Assembly: GCF_028595305.1 (NCBI RefSeq)
Contig: NZ_JAQQXS010000007.1
Location: forward strand, 124,001 to 188,000
DNA length: 64,000 bases
Origin: Roseateles koreensis
GTDB taxonomy: Bacteria > Pseudomonadota > Gammaproteobacteria > Burkholderiales > Burkholderiaceae_C
Direction of reading: 5' to 3'
The notes beneath the pieces were generated by a model that was given only the letters and a program-made list of their open reading frames with translations, made no database searches and was not told the origin of the DNA. Within the stretch, counting starts at the first letter, position 1. The number at the start of each line of letters is the position of its first letter. This document shows positions 32,961 to 42,873 of the stretch, one piece after another. Position numbers and translations under genes: made by a program.

Positions 32961-33791
32961 TTAGCGATGGGGGCGGCCTGTGCCATAGCGGGGGGAGTCC
33001 ACCACCATCCCGACGATGTCGTTGGGGGCTTCGTCGGGATATTGAGACTCGGCGCCCAAGGGCTCTGCAAAGGACGGGGATTTAGGTACGCCGGTTGCGG
33101 CGCTACGACCCAGGCGGCTCGACTCCAGGCCGCTTGGCGGGTCAAAACGGCTGTCTGGGGCGAAAAAGGAGTCGTTGAACATGGACGAGTCTTGCCACAG
33201 ATCTTGGGTTCGCCCACGGCGCGGCAGGGCCCCTTTGTTCAAATTGGGGCGGTTAGCGGCCATGGCGCTGGGGGCCGGCGCCGCTTGCGGGCCTCGGGAT
33301 TGGCTGTTGCTGTAGGGCACCAGCAATTGCAACTCCGCGGCGGTGGGCAGGTTGTCGATGGGGCAGCGCAAATAGCGAACACGGCAGGCGCCCAGCACCG
33401 ATTGTTTGATTTGCAGGGTACGGCCCGAAATACCACGCTCACTGTCCAGGTCCACGGCGGCCAGCACACGGCCATTGGGGCTGCAGATTGCGAAGGTCAC
33501 GTGAATCGCGCCCAAGAGTTCGAACCAATAGCGCACCTCTTGCGCCTCGGTCGGTTGGCAGAAACGCACCAGCGGCAATTTGGCGAGGATCACGTGATGC
33601 GGCAGCGCCTCCTTGAGCAGGCGATAGACGCGCCGCTCATCGCTGCTGAAGACGGGGCGAGCGGTTAGTGCCCATTCACGCGGAAGGGGTTTGCTACTCG
33701 CTGTGGGCCTTCGAAAGGCCCAAAACAAGCCCGACGCCGCCACGGCAAAGCCAACGGCTAAGGCTGTTATCCACAATTGGGTGGTTTGCAT
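32961..33791 (-). CDS. DUF2726-domain membrane-anchored protein
   Basis: This 276-residue protein has one N-terminal membrane helix (LWITALAVGFAVAASGLFWAF, in part residues 6-26). A DUF2726 domain (about 43-155) follows with the start LTARPVFSSDERRVYRLLKE and the later FAICSPNGRVLAAVDLD. This domain resembles nuclease-like folds found in many proteobacterial proteins of unknown role. The last 110 residues are polar, Pro/Ser-rich and probably disordered. ATG 33791 is the only good start. Nothing nearby hints at a function. Confidence 0.75.
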   Translation of the reverse strand: MQTTQLWITALAVGFAVAASGLFWAFRRPTASSKPLPREWALTARPVFSSDERRVYRLLKEALPHHVILAKLPLVRFCQPTEAQEVRYWFELLGAIHVTFAICSPNGRVLAAVDLDSERGISGRTLQIKQSVLGACRVRYLRCPIDNLPTAAELQLLVPYSNSQSRGPQAAPAPSAMAANRPNLNKGALPRRGRTQDLWQDSSMFNDSFFAPDSRFDPPSGLESSRLGRSAATGVPKSPSFAEPLGAESQYPDEAPNDIVGMVVDSPRYGTGRPHR

Positions 33792-33821
33792 TTCCCTCGG
33801 CGGCCCGTCTTTTGTTATGGC

Positions 33822-33905
33822 GTACCCTCGGTTTGGGTACCAACTTCAGCGGCGAATGTAGCGGAATTCGATGAAAATTACCTTAGGGGCAATGGGGGTA
33901 CCCCC
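33822..33905. repeat. Two GGTACC-centred inverted repeats in intergenic region
   Basis: GTACCC (33822-33827) and GGGTAC (33835-33840) form an inverted repeat with a 7-base loop. At 33894-33905, GGGGGTACCCCC is a perfect 12-base palindrome. Both share GGGTACCC-like sequence and lie 54 bases apart between two minus-strand genes. They could be operator copies or stem-loops; no T run follows. Confidence 0.5.
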
Positions 33906-33943
33906 CTAATTCAAGGGGCGGGCGGAAGAGGTAGAGCGACGAC

Positions 33944-34717
33944 TCAGAGCTTGGCGGCCTTGCCGCTGCTGCCCTCCAGCTTGGATTTCACTTCGGCCAC
34001 CCCCTCGAGAATTTCCCCGAAAACATGGACGTGGCGTTTGAGCTGGAAGTCCAACTCGGCCATGTGCCGCTCGATCGCTTCGCCCACGTGGGAGGATACC
34101 GTGTCGGGGGGCAGTCGCAACCAGGCCTCCGACTCTGAGCCATCGCGCTCGACCAAGGCGCCTGCGTTGCGGGCAATTTTCAGCATGGCCCCGTTTTCGC
34201 TCAAGGCGTGAATGAACAGGGTGTCGATGCCGCGGTTTCTGGCATGCAAGGCGGCGCGCTCAAACAAACGGGCACCAAAACCGCGGCCGCGCACGTGTTT
34301 GGATACTGACACGCCAAATTCCGCCATGGCTGGCTGACCAGCGCGCTGCGGTGTGGGTGCGTAGGCGAGGTGCGCCATGGACACCAGTTCCAGCCGCCGA
34401 TTGAAGATGCCCAGCACTTCATCGCGCTCAAAGTCCAGCGACATGGCGTAGCGGCTGATCTGTTCGTCAGACGCCGGGTAGCCAAAGCGCAGATAGCGGT
34501 CGCGCTCTTCCAGCTGCAGCAGGTGCTGGGCGATGCGGTGCCGGTGGCGGCGCGCCAGTGAACGGATCGGCACCCACGACGACAGGCGCTGCAGGGCAGC
34601 CGTGGGCAACCAACTGGACGAGGCGGCGTCTGCCGCCGCCTTATCAGCGTGCTGATGGGCGGCTTGCGGGTTGGCTGCGGGTCCGTCTTCTTTGGGGGCT
34701 TGTGGCATGGCGTTCAT
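33944..34717 (-). CDS. GNAT-family N-acetyltransferase
   Basis: This 257-residue protein has an acetyl-CoA-binding GNAT domain at about residues 75-205. SVSKHVRGRGFGARLFERAALHARNRG contains the pyrophosphate-binding RGRGFG motif. The first 35 residues are a disordered Ala/Pro/His-rich stretch. After the domain a C-terminal helix (ERHMAELDFQLKRHVHVFGEI, in part) could form a coiled coil. The substrate is unknown. ATG 34717 is chosen, with ATG 34708 as the alternative. It is divergent from rplM. Confidence 0.8.
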   Translation of the reverse strand: MNAMPQAPKEDGPAANPQAAHQHADKAAADAASSSWLPTAALQRLSSWVPIRSLARRHRHRIAQHLLQLEERDRYLRFGYPASDEQISRYAMSLDFERDEVLGIFNRRLELVSMAHLAYAPTPQRAGQPAMAEFGVSVSKHVRGRGFGARLFERAALHARNRGIDTLFIHALSENGAMLKIARNAGALVERDGSESEAWLRLPPDTVSSHVGEAIERHMAELDFQLKRHVHVFGEILEGVAEVKSKLEGSSGKAAKL

Positions 34718-35040
34718 GGTGAGACCGGGCGGGTCTGGTAGTAACCCTGATACTACCTGCAGATGGCTGCGCATGCGCAGCGCTAGAAAACAATAAAGCT
34801 GGCAAAGTTCTCGAATGTTTGCTAGACTAGCAGGCTTTCCTCGATCTTGGTTGCGGGGGAAGAGTCTTTGCGCTTCGTGTGAGAGGTTGCGTGAGTGGTC
34901 AAAGTTTGTAGGGTTCAGTGAACCTGGCGGGCCGATTACTTTCAATAAGCAGCACCAAACAGAAGTACCAAAGATCTGAATCAACCATCCGACGTTGGCC
35001 TCATTCTTGAATGAGTGGGGCGAACATTCGAAAGAAACTC
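34718..35040 (+). promoter_or_regulatory. 323-base rplM upstream region with three inverted repeats
   Basis: No gene is seen. The region carries the divergent promoters of the GNAT gene and the rplM-rpsI operon. Visible symmetric elements are GGTAGTA-ACCCTGA-TACTACC (34737-34757), the perfect palindrome CTGCGCATGCGCAG (34767-34780) and GGTTCA-G-TGAACC (34912-34924). The last could fold in the rplM leader and serve ribosomal-protein feedback, but this is inferred only. I could not choose a promoter with confidence. Confidence 0.45.
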
Positions 35041-35469
35041 ATGAAGACCTTCAGCGCCAAGCCGGCCGAAGTGACGCACGAGTGGTTTGTGATTGACGCC
35101 ACCGACAAGGTGCTCGGACGTGTTGCCAGCGAAGTGGCACTCCGTTTGCGCGGCAAGCACAAGGCCATTTATACGCCTCACGTGGATACCGGCGATTTCA
35201 TCGTCATCATCAACGCAGAAAAGCTGCGCGTCACTGGCAACAAGGCCAATGACAAGGTGTACTACCGTCACTCGGGTTTCCCGGGCGGCATCTACGCCAC
35301 CAAGTTCAAGGACATGCAAGCCAAGCACCCAGGCCGCGCCCTGGAAAAGGCTGTCAAGGGCATGCTGCCCAAGGGTCCTTTGGGCTACGCCATGGTGAAG
35401 AAGCTGAAGGTCTATGCCGGTGCCACGCACCCGCACGCCGCTCAGCAGCCCAAGGCTCTGGAAATCTAA
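35041..35469 (+). CDS. rplM: 50S ribosomal protein L13
   Basis: This 142-residue large-subunit protein has the same length as in E. coli. Signatures are [10 protein letters not shown] at the start, [34 protein letters not shown], and [20 protein letters not shown] 35041 is chosen; an in-frame start at 35011 adds ten residues not found in the family. It forms an operon with rpsI, 9 bases downstream. Confidence 0.98.
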   Translation: MKTFSAKPAEVTHEWFVIDATDKVLGRVASEVALRLRGKHKAIYTPHVDTGDFIVIINAEKLRVTGNKANDKVYYRHSGFPGGIYATKFKDMQAKHPGRALEKAVKGMLPKGPLGYAMVKKLKVYAGATHPHAAQQPKALEI

Positions 35470-35478
35470 GGAACGATG

Positions 35479-35871
35479 ATGATCGGAAACTGGAACTACG
35501 GTACAGGCCGCCGCAAGTCGTCGGTCGCACGTGTCTTCATCAAGAAGGGCACGGGCCAAATCGTCGTCAATGGCAAGGCCATCGGCGAATATTTCGGCCG
35601 TCAAACCTCGATCATGATCGCCAAGCAGCCTTTGCTGCTGACGAACCATGGCGAGACCTTCGACATCAAGGTGAACGTGCATGGTGGCGGTGAGTCGGGT
35701 CAAGCCGGTGCTCTGCGCCACGGCATCACCCGTGCGCTGATCGACTATGACGCGACCCTGAAGCCCGAACTGAGCCGCGCTGGCTTCGTGACGCGTGATG
35801 CGCGTGAAGTCGAGCGTAAGAAGGTCGGTCTGCACGGTGCGCGTCGCCGGAAGCAGTTCAGCAAGCGCTGA
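35479..35871 (+). CDS. rpsI: 30S ribosomal protein S9
   Basis: This 130-residue small-subunit protein reaches the P-site tRNA with its C-terminal tail, which ends RRRKQFSKR as expected. [32 protein letters not shown] and [16 protein letters not shown] are S9 signatures. Two ATGs are adjacent (35476, 35479); the second gives the usual MIGNW start, with AAGGAACG upstream. Confidence 0.98.
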   Translation: MIGNWNYGTGRRKSSVARVFIKKGTGQIVVNGKAIGEYFGRQTSIMIAKQPLLLTNHGETFDIKVNVHGGGESGQAGALRHGITRALIDYDATLKPELSRAGFVTRDAREVERKKVGLHGARRRKQFSKR

Positions 35872-35919
35872 TCGAACTTCCCGAGGCTGGCTCCGTTTTT
35901 GGCGGGGCTGGCTCATCAA

Positions 35920-35950
35920 CAAGGCCGCTTTTCAGCGGCCTTGTTTGTTT
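35920..35950 (+). terminator. Terminator of rplM-rpsI
   Basis: CAAGGCCGCT (35920-35929) pairs with AGCGGCCTTG (35934-35943) around a TTTC loop, followed by a T-rich TTTGTTTTG tail. Confidence 0.85.
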
Positions 35951-36059
35951 TGGGGGTGGCAATAACCTTGCCGATCACCGGCTTGTCGCGGTGCCGATAC
36001 GACATGCCCCACTGTTTTCGTCGACAATAGGCCCCAGTGTTCGAATGAGAGGAATGACC

Positions 36060-36437
36060 ATGAGCGCAGTGCTTGAAACTACAAATGCCCCGCAGGCTGA
36101 TGAGATGCCCGCCCCGCTGGTGTTTACCGACAGCGCGGCCGACAAGGTGCGTGATCTGGTGGCCGAAGAAGGCAATCCTGAATTGAAGCTGCGCGTCTTT
36201 GTTCAGGGTGGCGGCTGTTCTGGCTTTCAGTATGGATTCACCTTTGATGAAGCCGTGAACGACGACGACACGCAGATGAACAAGAATGGCGTGACGCTGC
36301 TGATCGACGCCATGAGTCTGCAGTACCTGATCGGTGCTGAGATCGACTACAAAGAAGATTTGCAGGGTGCGCAATTCGTGATCAAGAATCCGAACGCCAC
36401 CACCACCTGCGGTTGCGGCTCCAGCTTCTCTGCCTGA
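36060..36437 (+). CDS. erpA: Iron-sulfur cluster insertion protein ErpA
   Basis: This 125-residue A-type carrier delivers Fe-S clusters to apoproteins, including those for isoprenoid synthesis. The three ligand cysteines are present, in [11 protein letters not shown] and the C-terminal [30 protein letters not shown] opens the domain. ATG 36060 lies 6 bases after GAGAGGA; an ATG at 36054 would sit on top of that site. Placement after rplM-rpsI is typical of Burkholderiales. Confidence 0.95.
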   Translation: MSAVLETTNAPQADEMPAPLVFTDSAADKVRDLVAEEGNPELKLRVFVQGGGCSGFQYGFTFDEAVNDDDTQMNKNGVTLLIDAMSLQYLIGAEIDYKEDLQGAQFVIKNPNATTTCGCGSSFSA

Positions 36438-36466
36438 ATTCGCTGTTCCGGCTCCGTGCGCCACTC

Positions 36467-36490
36467 AAAGCCGCCTGCCTAGGCGGCTTT
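36467..36490. terminator. Hairpin terminator between erpA and anmK
   Basis: AAAGCCGCCT (36467-36476) and AGGCGGCTTT (36481-36490) form a perfect 10-bp stem with a GCCT loop, followed by GTTGTTTG. It ends erpA and could also serve the convergent anmK. Confidence 0.8.
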
Positions 36491-36518
36491 GTTGTTTGAG
36501 CGAGGGTGTGGGTGTGAC

Positions 36519-37676
36519 TCAGGCAGGGTAGAGTGCGCCGAGAACGCGTGGCCCGGCAGCACCCGTGACCTGCGCCAGATTGCCTGGGCTGCGTTTCATG
36601 AAGCGCATGGCCAGCCAAGCAAATGCGGCGCCCTCTACCTGCATGGCGGGCAAGCCATGCGCGTCGGTGGGCCGCACCTGCGTCTCGGGCAACAAGGTTT
36701 GCAATTGCTGCATGAGCAGGGTGTTGAGCGCGCCGCCCCCGCAGACCAGCAACTCGCTTGCCTTCGAGCCCTTGGCGCGCAGTGAGCTATGGGGCTCGAT
36801 CTTTTCACCGAGGTGCAGGCCCAGGTGCAAGCTGTCGACGATGCTGCGCACTGTCAGGGCCAGGAGTGTGCGTTGCACATCCTCCGGCGCTTCGGCGCCG
36901 CTGAGGTAACGCTTTACCCATGCGGTATTGAAGAGGTCGCGTCCCGAGCTTTTTGGCGGAGCAGCGGCAAAGAAGGGTTCCGCCAACCAAGCCTTGAGCA
37001 AGGTGGGCAGAACCTGTCCCGTAGCCGCCCAGGTGCCTTGGTCGTCATAGGCCTGGCCCAAGTGCCGTGCCGTCCACGCATCCATCAGGCAGTTGCCGGG
37101 GCCGCAGTCGAAGCCCAGGGTCCAGCCCTCGCGACCCAGGATGCTGATATTGCTGATGCCGCCAATGTTCAACACCGCCACGTCGGCGTCACTGCGACCG
37201 AAGAGGGTGCGGTGAAAGGCCGGCACAAGAGGTGCGCCCTGGCCGCCCGCGGCAAGATCACGGTTGCGAAAGTCACAGATCACGTCGATGCCGGTCTGCT
37301 CTGCCAGCAGCGCGCCATTCAGCAGCTGAGTGGTGTACCCGCAGCCATCAAAGGCGCTGGGTTGATGCCGCACGGTTTGGCCGTGGGCGCCCAGCGCGGT
37401 GATCTCGCGGGTCTTCAGGCCGCTGTGCTCCAGCAATTGGGCCACCAGATCAGCATAGCTGCGTGCTACCGCATTGGCGGCCAGGGCGGCGCGGTGCAGT
37501 TCGTTGCTGCCGGGGCTGTTCAAGGCCAACAACTCGTCGCGCAGGGCGGGTGGGTAGGCGTGATGCAGGTGGGCTCGTACAGCCATGGACGGTTGGGTGC
37601 CGTCAAAGCTGGCCAACACGGCGTCAACGCCGTCCAGCGATGTTCCGGACATCAGGCCGATGTAGAACTCGGGCAT
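36519..37676 (-). CDS. anmK: Anhydro-N-acetylmuramic acid kinase
   Basis: This 385-residue enzyme opens and phosphorylates 1,6-anhydroMurNAc to MurNAc-6-phosphate in murein recycling. It starts YIGLMSGTSLDGVDAVL (about 4-20), the phosphate-binding motif of the ASKHA fold. LGAHGQTVRHQP, NIGGISNISIL, FDCGPGNCLMD and LLVCGGGALNTLLM are all family signatures. ATG 37676 is used; a longer reading has an unrelated basic N-terminus. Murein metabolism links it to the peptidase gene upstream. Confidence 0.96.
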   Translation of the reverse strand: MPEFYIGLMSGTSLDGVDAVLASFDGTQPSMAVRAHLHHAYPPALRDELLALNSPGSNELHRAALAANAVARSYADLVAQLLEHSGLKTREITALGAHGQTVRHQPSAFDGCGYTTQLLNGALLAEQTGIDVICDFRNRDLAAGGQGAPLVPAFHRTLFGRSDADVAVLNIGGISNISILGREGWTLGFDCGPGNCLMDAWTARHLGQAYDDQGTWAATGQVLPTLLKAWLAEPFFAAAPPKSSGRDLFNTAWVKRYLSGAEAPEDVQRTLLALTVRSIVDSLHLGLHLGEKIEPHSSLRAKGSKASELLVCGGGALNTLLMQQLQTLLPETQVRPTDAHGLPAMQVEGAAFAWLAMRFMKRSPGNLAQVTGAAGPRVLGALYPA

Positions 37677-37734
37677 CGCTGTTCTTTGCAAATGAACGGT
37701 TGAGCGGGCGACGGCGGCCCGTTCGTGCGCCGCC

Positions 37735-39114
37735 TTAGTCGGCAGCGGTGGCGCCTTTGTCCAGCGATTGCGCAACGCTCAACTGGGTTTTCACGCTGGC
37801 AACCACTTGTTGGAATTGGCCTCGAGCGTAATTGGGCAAGGCCACCGCCTCGGCGGCGCGTGCGATCACGCGGGGGTCTTGGTGTTGGCCTTTGACGCGA
37901 AACTCGAAGTGCAGATGTGGCCCGGTGGCCCAGCCGGTAGCGCCGACGGCACCGACACGCTGGCCTTGCTCAATGCGCTGACCCTTTTTGACATCGATGC
38001 GGCTCAAGTGGGCGTACACCGTGGTGCGGTCGCCGCTGTGGCGCACATGCACGACATTGCCGAAGCCATTTTGCCAACCCGCAAATTCAACCGTGCCGTC
38101 GCCCACTGTGCGCACGGGAGTGCCGCTGGGCGCGCCGTAGTCCACACCCAGGTGCTGGCGCCAGGTCTGCAGAATGGGGTGAAAGCGCATGGCGAAACCG
38201 GAGGTCACGCGCGAGAACTCCATCGGGCTGGCCAAGAAGGCGCGGCGCTTGCTCTTGCCGTCGAAGCCGTAAAAGCTGCTCTTGCCGGTGGCCTGGTCTT
38301 TGAACAGCACGGAGCTGTAGGTACGGCCATTGTTGACGAATTCACCGGCCACCAAGCGACCTGCGGCGTCCCAGTTGATGGGTTCGCCGTCAGCGGTCAT
38401 GCTTTCGAACACGATCGAGAAGCGGTCGCCTTTTTGCAGGTCGCGGTGAAAGTCAATGTCCCCCGAGAACATCTCTGCCATTTGTGAGGCTACGGCGTCG
38501 GGGATGCGAGATTCGTCGGTGGCCGCAAACAAGGAGCTGCGGATGGTGCCGCTGGCCAGGCGCACTTGCGATTGCAGCGGTGCGGCTTCGAGCTTGGCGC
38601 TGAAGTGATCGCCCTGGCGGGTGATGCTCAGGCGATTGAAATGGGTGGCCTGCTGCTCAGCCGCGTCAACTGGAAAGCGGGCGACCAGCGAGTGCACCTT
38701 GCCCGAGGCATCGGCGGTGACTTGCACCATCTTGCCGCCGCGCCCTTGCAGCAGTCGGCGCGCCACGGCGTCGCTGCGCAGGAACTGGGCGGCCGTGGTA
38801 TCAAAGGCGCCCATGCGCTTGAGCAGGCTGTCGGCCGTGTCGCTGCTGCGGGTCAGGTCGTTGCGGGTGAGGCCAACTTGAAACTCAGCCAATGCGTTCA
38901 GTTGTTCGTCGAGACTGCCTGCCTCGACGGTTTGCTCGACGACGGTTTGCGGCAGGTCGTGCGCATCCGGCGCCAAGGGTGCAATACCAAAGGCGGTGAC
39001 AGCAAAACCGGTGAGCAAGGTGACGACGGCGCCCGTCAATGCACGGGGATGGCGGGCCGCAAAGCTTTCGACTTTCGTCAGCGAGTTTTTGAGGACGTTG
39101 ATTCGATCAGTCAC
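37735..39114 (-). CDS. M23-family murein DD-endopeptidase (MepM-like)
   Basis: This 459-residue envelope protein has one N-terminal membrane span (about 29-47) that anchors it to the inner membrane. A LysM/OapA-like periplasmic middle region with [15 protein letters not shown] follows. The C-terminal M23 (LytM) domain has the zinc ligands in [12 protein letters not shown] (with the preceding His) and [12 protein letters not shown]. It should cleave peptidoglycan cross-links. The start is GTG 39114, as upstream sequence does not resemble the family. It is divergent from tyrS across a 265-base gap. Next to anmK, it forms a small murein-metabolism pair. Confidence 0.85.
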   Translation of the reverse strand: MTDRINVLKNSLTKVESFAARHPRALTGAVVTLLTGFAVTAFGIAPLAPDAHDLPQTVVEQTVEAGSLDEQLNALAEFQVGLTRNDLTRSSDTADSLLKRMGAFDTTAAQFLRSDAVARRLLQGRGGKMVQVTADASGKVHSLVARFPVDAAEQQATHFNRLSITRQGDHFSAKLEAAPLQSQVRLASGTIRSSLFAATDESRIPDAVASQMAEMFSGDIDFHRDLQKGDRFSIVFESMTADGEPINWDAAGRLVAGEFVNNGRTYSSVLFKDQATGKSSFYGFDGKSKRRAFLASPMEFSRVTSGFAMRFHPILQTWRQHLGVDYGAPSGTPVRTVGDGTVEFAGWQNGFGNVVHVRHSGDRTTVYAHLSRIDVKKGQRIEQGQRVGAVGATGWATGPHLHFEFRVKGQHQDPRVIARAAEAVALPNYARGQFQQVVASVKTQLSVAQSLDKGATAAD

Positions 39115-39379
39115 GCTTGAAGAGATTCCAACGATCTTGTGGTTGTGGCCCCCCTTACAGAGGGCCCACAACACCCCGAGGACTAGGCCACATACACAGA
39201 CGCCACAGTTTGCGAATCGCTTCGCCTCGGGACGTCCACTAGAATTGTCTGAAACGCGCAACAAGCCTTGTTTTGTGGGCTTGCTTTTGCAGCATGGGCC
39301 GGAGTATACCGACGCGCCCGCCGAGTCAATGTCACGAAAACCCGATAAATCCAAGCTTTACCTAGGCCCCGCTGCTGTT

Positions 39380-40651
39380 ATGTCCGAATTGCGAACACCT
39401 GAAAATGCCCCGTCCTCCGCCTCCGCCAAGTCGGTGGCCTATCCGGTGACCGACCGTGTCCAGGCCGCTATGGCTTTGTCGCTGCGGGGCTGTGAGGAGT
39501 TGTTGCCACAGGCCGATTGGCTGCAGAAATTGGCGCGCTCTGAAGCCACGGGCGTACCGCTGCGCATCAAGCTGGGCCTGGACCCGACGGCGCCTGACAT
39601 CCACATTGGCCACACCGTGGTGCTCAACAAGATGCGCCAGTTGCAGGACTTGGGGCATCAGGTGATTTTTCTGATCGGCGATTTCACCTCCATGATTGGC
39701 GACCCGTCGGGGCGCAATGCCACGCGTCCGCCGCTCACGGCCGAGCAGATCAAGCTCAACGCAGAAACCTACTACCGCCAGGCCAGCCTGGTCTTGGACC
39801 CGGCGCGTACCGAGATTCGCTACAACTCCGAGTGGAGCGACCCGCTGGGCGCGCGCGGTTTGATTCAACTGGCGGCCAAATACACCGTGGCGCGCATGAT
39901 GGAGCGCGACGACTTCACCAAGCGTTTTGCGGCGCAGACCCCGATTTCGGTGCACGAATTTCTGTACCCGCTGATGCAAGGTTATGACTCGGTGGCGTTG
40001 AAGAGCGATCTGGAGTTGGGCGGCACCGACCAGAAGTTCAATCTCTTGATGGGCCGTCATCTGCAGCAGGAATATGGCCAGGAGCCGCAGTGCATCTTGA
40101 CCATGCCGTTGTTGGAAGGGCTGGACGGCGTCGAGAAGATGTCCAAGTCCAAGAATAACTACATTGCGGTAACGGAAGCTCCCAACACCATGTTTGCCAA
40201 GGTGTTGTCGATCAGCGATGCGCTGATGTGGAAGTGGTTCAATCTGTTGAGCTTCAAGAGCCTGGATGAGATTGCAGCCTTGCGTGCCGAGGTTGACGGT
40301 GGGCGCAACCCGAAAGATGCCAAGGTCATGCTGGCCAAGGAAATAACGGCCCGCTTCCATAGTGCCCAGGCAGCCGAAGCCGCTGAGGCGGATTTCAACA
40401 ACCGGGCCAAGGGTGGTATCCCGGATGAAGTGCCTGAAGTCAGCCTGGCTGGCGCACCGCTGGGCATTGCGGCCTTGTTGAAGTCGGCTGGCTTGGTGGC
40501 GTCTAACGGCGAGGGTACACGCATGATCGAGCAGGGTGGCGTGCGTGTTGATGGCGCCGTGATCAGCGACAAGGGCTTGAAGCTTGAGGCCGGCAGCTAT
40601 GTGCTGCAGGTGGGCAAACGCAAGTTCGCTCGGGTTACGCTGAGTGCTTGA
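39380..40651 (+). CDS. tyrS: Tyrosyl-tRNA synthetase
   Basis: This 423-residue class I synthetase charges tRNA-Tyr. The HIGH motif is [13 protein letters not shown] (about residues 73-85), and KMSKSKNNY (about 254-262) is the KMSKS loop. The tyrosine-binding [22 protein letters not shown] is present in part. A C-terminal S4 RNA-binding domain ([10 protein letters not shown]) ends the protein. ATG 39380 is chosen; an in-frame ATG at 39330 would add 16 residues. It belongs to the TyrZ-like type with a DLELGGTDQ motif. Confidence 0.97.
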   Translation: MSELRTPENAPSSASAKSVAYPVTDRVQAAMALSLRGCEELLPQADWLQKLARSEATGVPLRIKLGLDPTAPDIHIGHTVVLNKMRQLQDLGHQVIFLIGDFTSMIGDPSGRNATRPPLTAEQIKLNAETYYRQASLVLDPARTEIRYNSEWSDPLGARGLIQLAAKYTVARMMERDDFTKRFAAQTPISVHEFLYPLMQGYDSVALKSDLELGGTDQKFNLLMGRHLQQEYGQEPQCILTMPLLEGLDGVEKMSKSKNNYIAVTEAPNTMFAKVLSISDALMWKWFNLLSFKSLDEIAALRAEVDGGRNPKDAKVMLAKEITARFHSAQAAEAAEADFNNRAKGGIPDEVPEVSLAGAPLGIAALLKSAGLVASNGEGTRMIEQGGVRVDGAVISDKGLKLEAGSYVLQVGKRKFARVTLSA

Positions 40652-40698
40652 AACCAGCGCTTGAAATTCGCACCTGATACCCGCGGTTGGCGCGGCGT

Positions 40699-41598
40699 TC
40701 AGAGATTGGAAATGCCCGCCGCCACATGCCCTGATGGCACGTGGACGGCCGCGCTGGCGATGTGCCCGGCCTGATCGTCGAAGAAAAAGTCGGGCTCGAA
40801 CTCACGCAGGAATTCGCCCTTGGCCAGGCCGCCCAGAAACATGGCTTGGTCGACTTCGATGTGCCAGTCCATCAGGGTGCGGATGGCACGCTCGTGTGCG
40901 GGCGCGCTGCGTGCCGTCACCAGGGCGGTGCGCACGCGCATGCGGCCGCTGGGGGCTTGCTGAAGATGATGCAAGGCTTCCAGCACCGGCTTGAAGGGGC
41001 CCGCCGCCAGGGGGGTGTTGGCATGCGTGGATTCATGGCTCTGGAAGGCGTCGAGGCCATCGCGCTGGTAGACGCGCTCCGCCTCGTCAGAAAACAGCAC
41101 AGCGTCGCCGTCGAAGGCAATGCGCAATTCGTCCGGGTGTGCGGCTGAGGCATGCGCCGAATGCGGAAACACCCGCGCCGCAGCCACACCGGCAGCCAGG
41201 GCCTCACGCACGTCGGCTTCGTTGACCGACAAGAACAGTTGCGCTTTCAAAGGCCGCAGATAGCGCCACGGCGACTCGCCCCGGGTGAACACCCCGCGCT
41301 GGATGGGCAAGCCGTAATGCGCGGCGGAGCGAAACACCCGCAGGCCTGAGATGGGGTCATTGCGTGACAGCATCACCACTTCAACCCGGGGCTGCGCCGG
41401 ATCGTGGTTGAACGCCAGCAGCTTTTGCACCAGGGAGAAGGCAACGCCCGGCTTGGCCGGCAGGTCCAGGCGCTGCTGTTGCAAGGCCATGTAGGCGTGG
41501 TCGTCACTGGCCTCGAAGCGCTGATTTTCTTCTTCGAAATCAAACAAGGCGCGCGAGGAAATGGCGACGACGAGTTGACCGTCAAGGGTGGCTGGCAT
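40699..41598 (-). CDS. Cytosolic 5'-nucleotidase (PF06189-type)
   Basis: This 299-residue protein resembles the 5'-nucleotidase family related to eukaryotic cytosolic cN-I. It has VVAISSRALFDFEEEN near the start, with the catalytic FDFEE-type Asp, then VVMLSRNDPISGLRVF, IAFDGDAVLFSDEAE and the late FFFDDQAGH. These fit the haloacid-dehalogenase-like phosphatase fold. It dephosphorylates nucleoside 5'-monophosphates; base preference is unknown. ATG 41598 is used. It converges with tyrS and lies downstream of gspF on the same strand. Confidence 0.82.
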   Translation of the reverse strand: MPATLDGQLVVAISSRALFDFEEENQRFEASDDHAYMALQQQRLDLPAKPGVAFSLVQKLLAFNHDPAQPRVEVVMLSRNDPISGLRVFRSAAHYGLPIQRGVFTRGESPWRYLRPLKAQLFLSVNEADVREALAAGVAAARVFPHSAHASAAHPDELRIAFDGDAVLFSDEAERVYQRDGLDAFQSHESTHANTPLAAGPFKPVLEALHHLQQAPSGRMRVRTALVTARSAPAHERAIRTLMDWHIEVDQAMFLGGLAKGEFLREFEPDFFFDDQAGHIASAAVHVPSGHVAAGISNL

Positions 41599-41627
41599 GG
41601 TCGTGGGGCGCGATGTTCGGTGGCGGG

Positions 41628-42839
41628 CTACTTCACCCAAGTATTGAGTTGGATGATGGGCAGCAGCACGGCCAGCACGATCATCAGCACGATGCCGCCC
41701 ATGCCCACAATCATCAGCGGTTCAAGCAAGGTGGCGGCAGCCATGGCCCGGCGCTGCACTTCAACGCTCAACTGGCGGGCGGCACGGTCCAGCATTTCCG
41801 GCAACTGACCGGTTTGCTCACCCAGGCGGGCGAACATGGCCAAGATGCCTGGAAAGCGCTTTTTACCGGCCAATGCGGCCCCGAGCGGCGCGCCTTCGCG
41901 CACCTGCACCAGCGCGTCCAGCGCGTCAGCGCGCATGGCATGGTTGGAGAGGGTTTCAGCCGCCGCTTGCAGCGCTTTCAAGATCGGTACGCCCGAGCCC
42001 GCCAGCATGGCCAGGGTCCCGGCGAAGCGCGCCGCGTTGTAGCCGCGAGCCAGGCGACCGACCAGCGGCAGCTCCAGCAAGCCCGCATCAAAGCGCAGCC
42101 GAAAACGGGCCCGTTTCAAGGCCGCGTTCAGACCCAACCCGCCGGCGACAAGCATCAGCAACATCAACCAGCCCCAGTTGCGCACAAACGCGCTGAGGGC
42201 CAGCATGCCCACGGTCAAGGCGGGCAAGGCGCGTTTGGAGTTGGTGAACACGGTGGCGATCTGCGGCACCACGTAGGTGACCAGAAAAATCACGATGAAC
42301 ACCGAGATCAGCGACACGATGGCCGGGTAGGCCATGGCGCCCATCAGCTTGCCTTTGAGGTCTTGGCGCTCTTCCAGGTCGTCAGCCAGCTTTTCGAGCA
42401 CGACGCCCAGGGCGCCGCTTTGCTCGCCAGCGGCCACCACGCCGCGGTAGACCTCGTCGAATTCTCTCGGTGCGCTGCCGAGCGCGCGGGCGAAGGGAGC
42501 GCCAGCGTTCACTTCAGCCTTGAGTTGCGACAGCAACTCGCGCTGTCGGGCATCCTCGCTTTCATCGGCCAAAGCGGATAGCGCCCGCTCTAGGGGCAGG
42601 CCCGACCCCACCAAGCCGGCCAGTTGCCGCGTCCAGACCGCCAGCGCCGAGGGGCTGAAAATGCGCCGCGCAAAGCGTTTGCCGCCGGCCTGGCCCTGCT
42701 GCTGAACTGGGGTGATGAGCACCGGTACCAGGTTCATGCCGCGCACCTGCGCACGCGCAGCCCGCGGGGTATCGGCTTCGATCAGGCCGCTGCTGCTGCG
42801 GCCAGCGGCGTTGATGGCTTCGTATTTGTAGGCAGGCAT
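41628..42839 (-). CDS. gspF: Type II secretion inner-membrane platform protein GspF
   Basis: This 403-residue polytopic membrane protein links the GspE ATPase to pseudopilus assembly. It has two repeated GspF domains (about 70-190 and 275-395), each ending in membrane helices. Signatures include WTRQLAGLVGSGLPLERAL, GVVAAGEQSGALGVVLEKLAD and the C-terminal LLEPLMIVGMGGIVLMIVLA in part. The start MPAYKYEAINAAG is the family norm. It is the last gene of the minus-strand gsp operon. Confidence 0.96.
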   Translation of the reverse strand: MPAYKYEAINAAGRSSSGLIEADTPRAARAQVRGMNLVPVLITPVQQQGQAGGKRFARRIFSPSALAVWTRQLAGLVGSGLPLERALSALADESEDARQRELLSQLKAEVNAGAPFARALGSAPREFDEVYRGVVAAGEQSGALGVVLEKLADDLEERQDLKGKLMGAMAYPAIVSLISVFIVIFLVTYVVPQIATVFTNSKRALPALTVGMLALSAFVRNWGWLMLLMLVAGGLGLNAALKRARFRLRFDAGLLELPLVGRLARGYNAARFAGTLAMLAGSGVPILKALQAAAETLSNHAMRADALDALVQVREGAPLGAALAGKKRFPGILAMFARLGEQTGQLPEMLDRAARQLSVEVQRRAMAAATLLEPLMIVGMGGIVLMIVLAVLLPIIQLNTWVK

Positions 42840-42873
42840 GGGGATGGAGGGCGGTCAGGGGGGCGCTTGCGAT

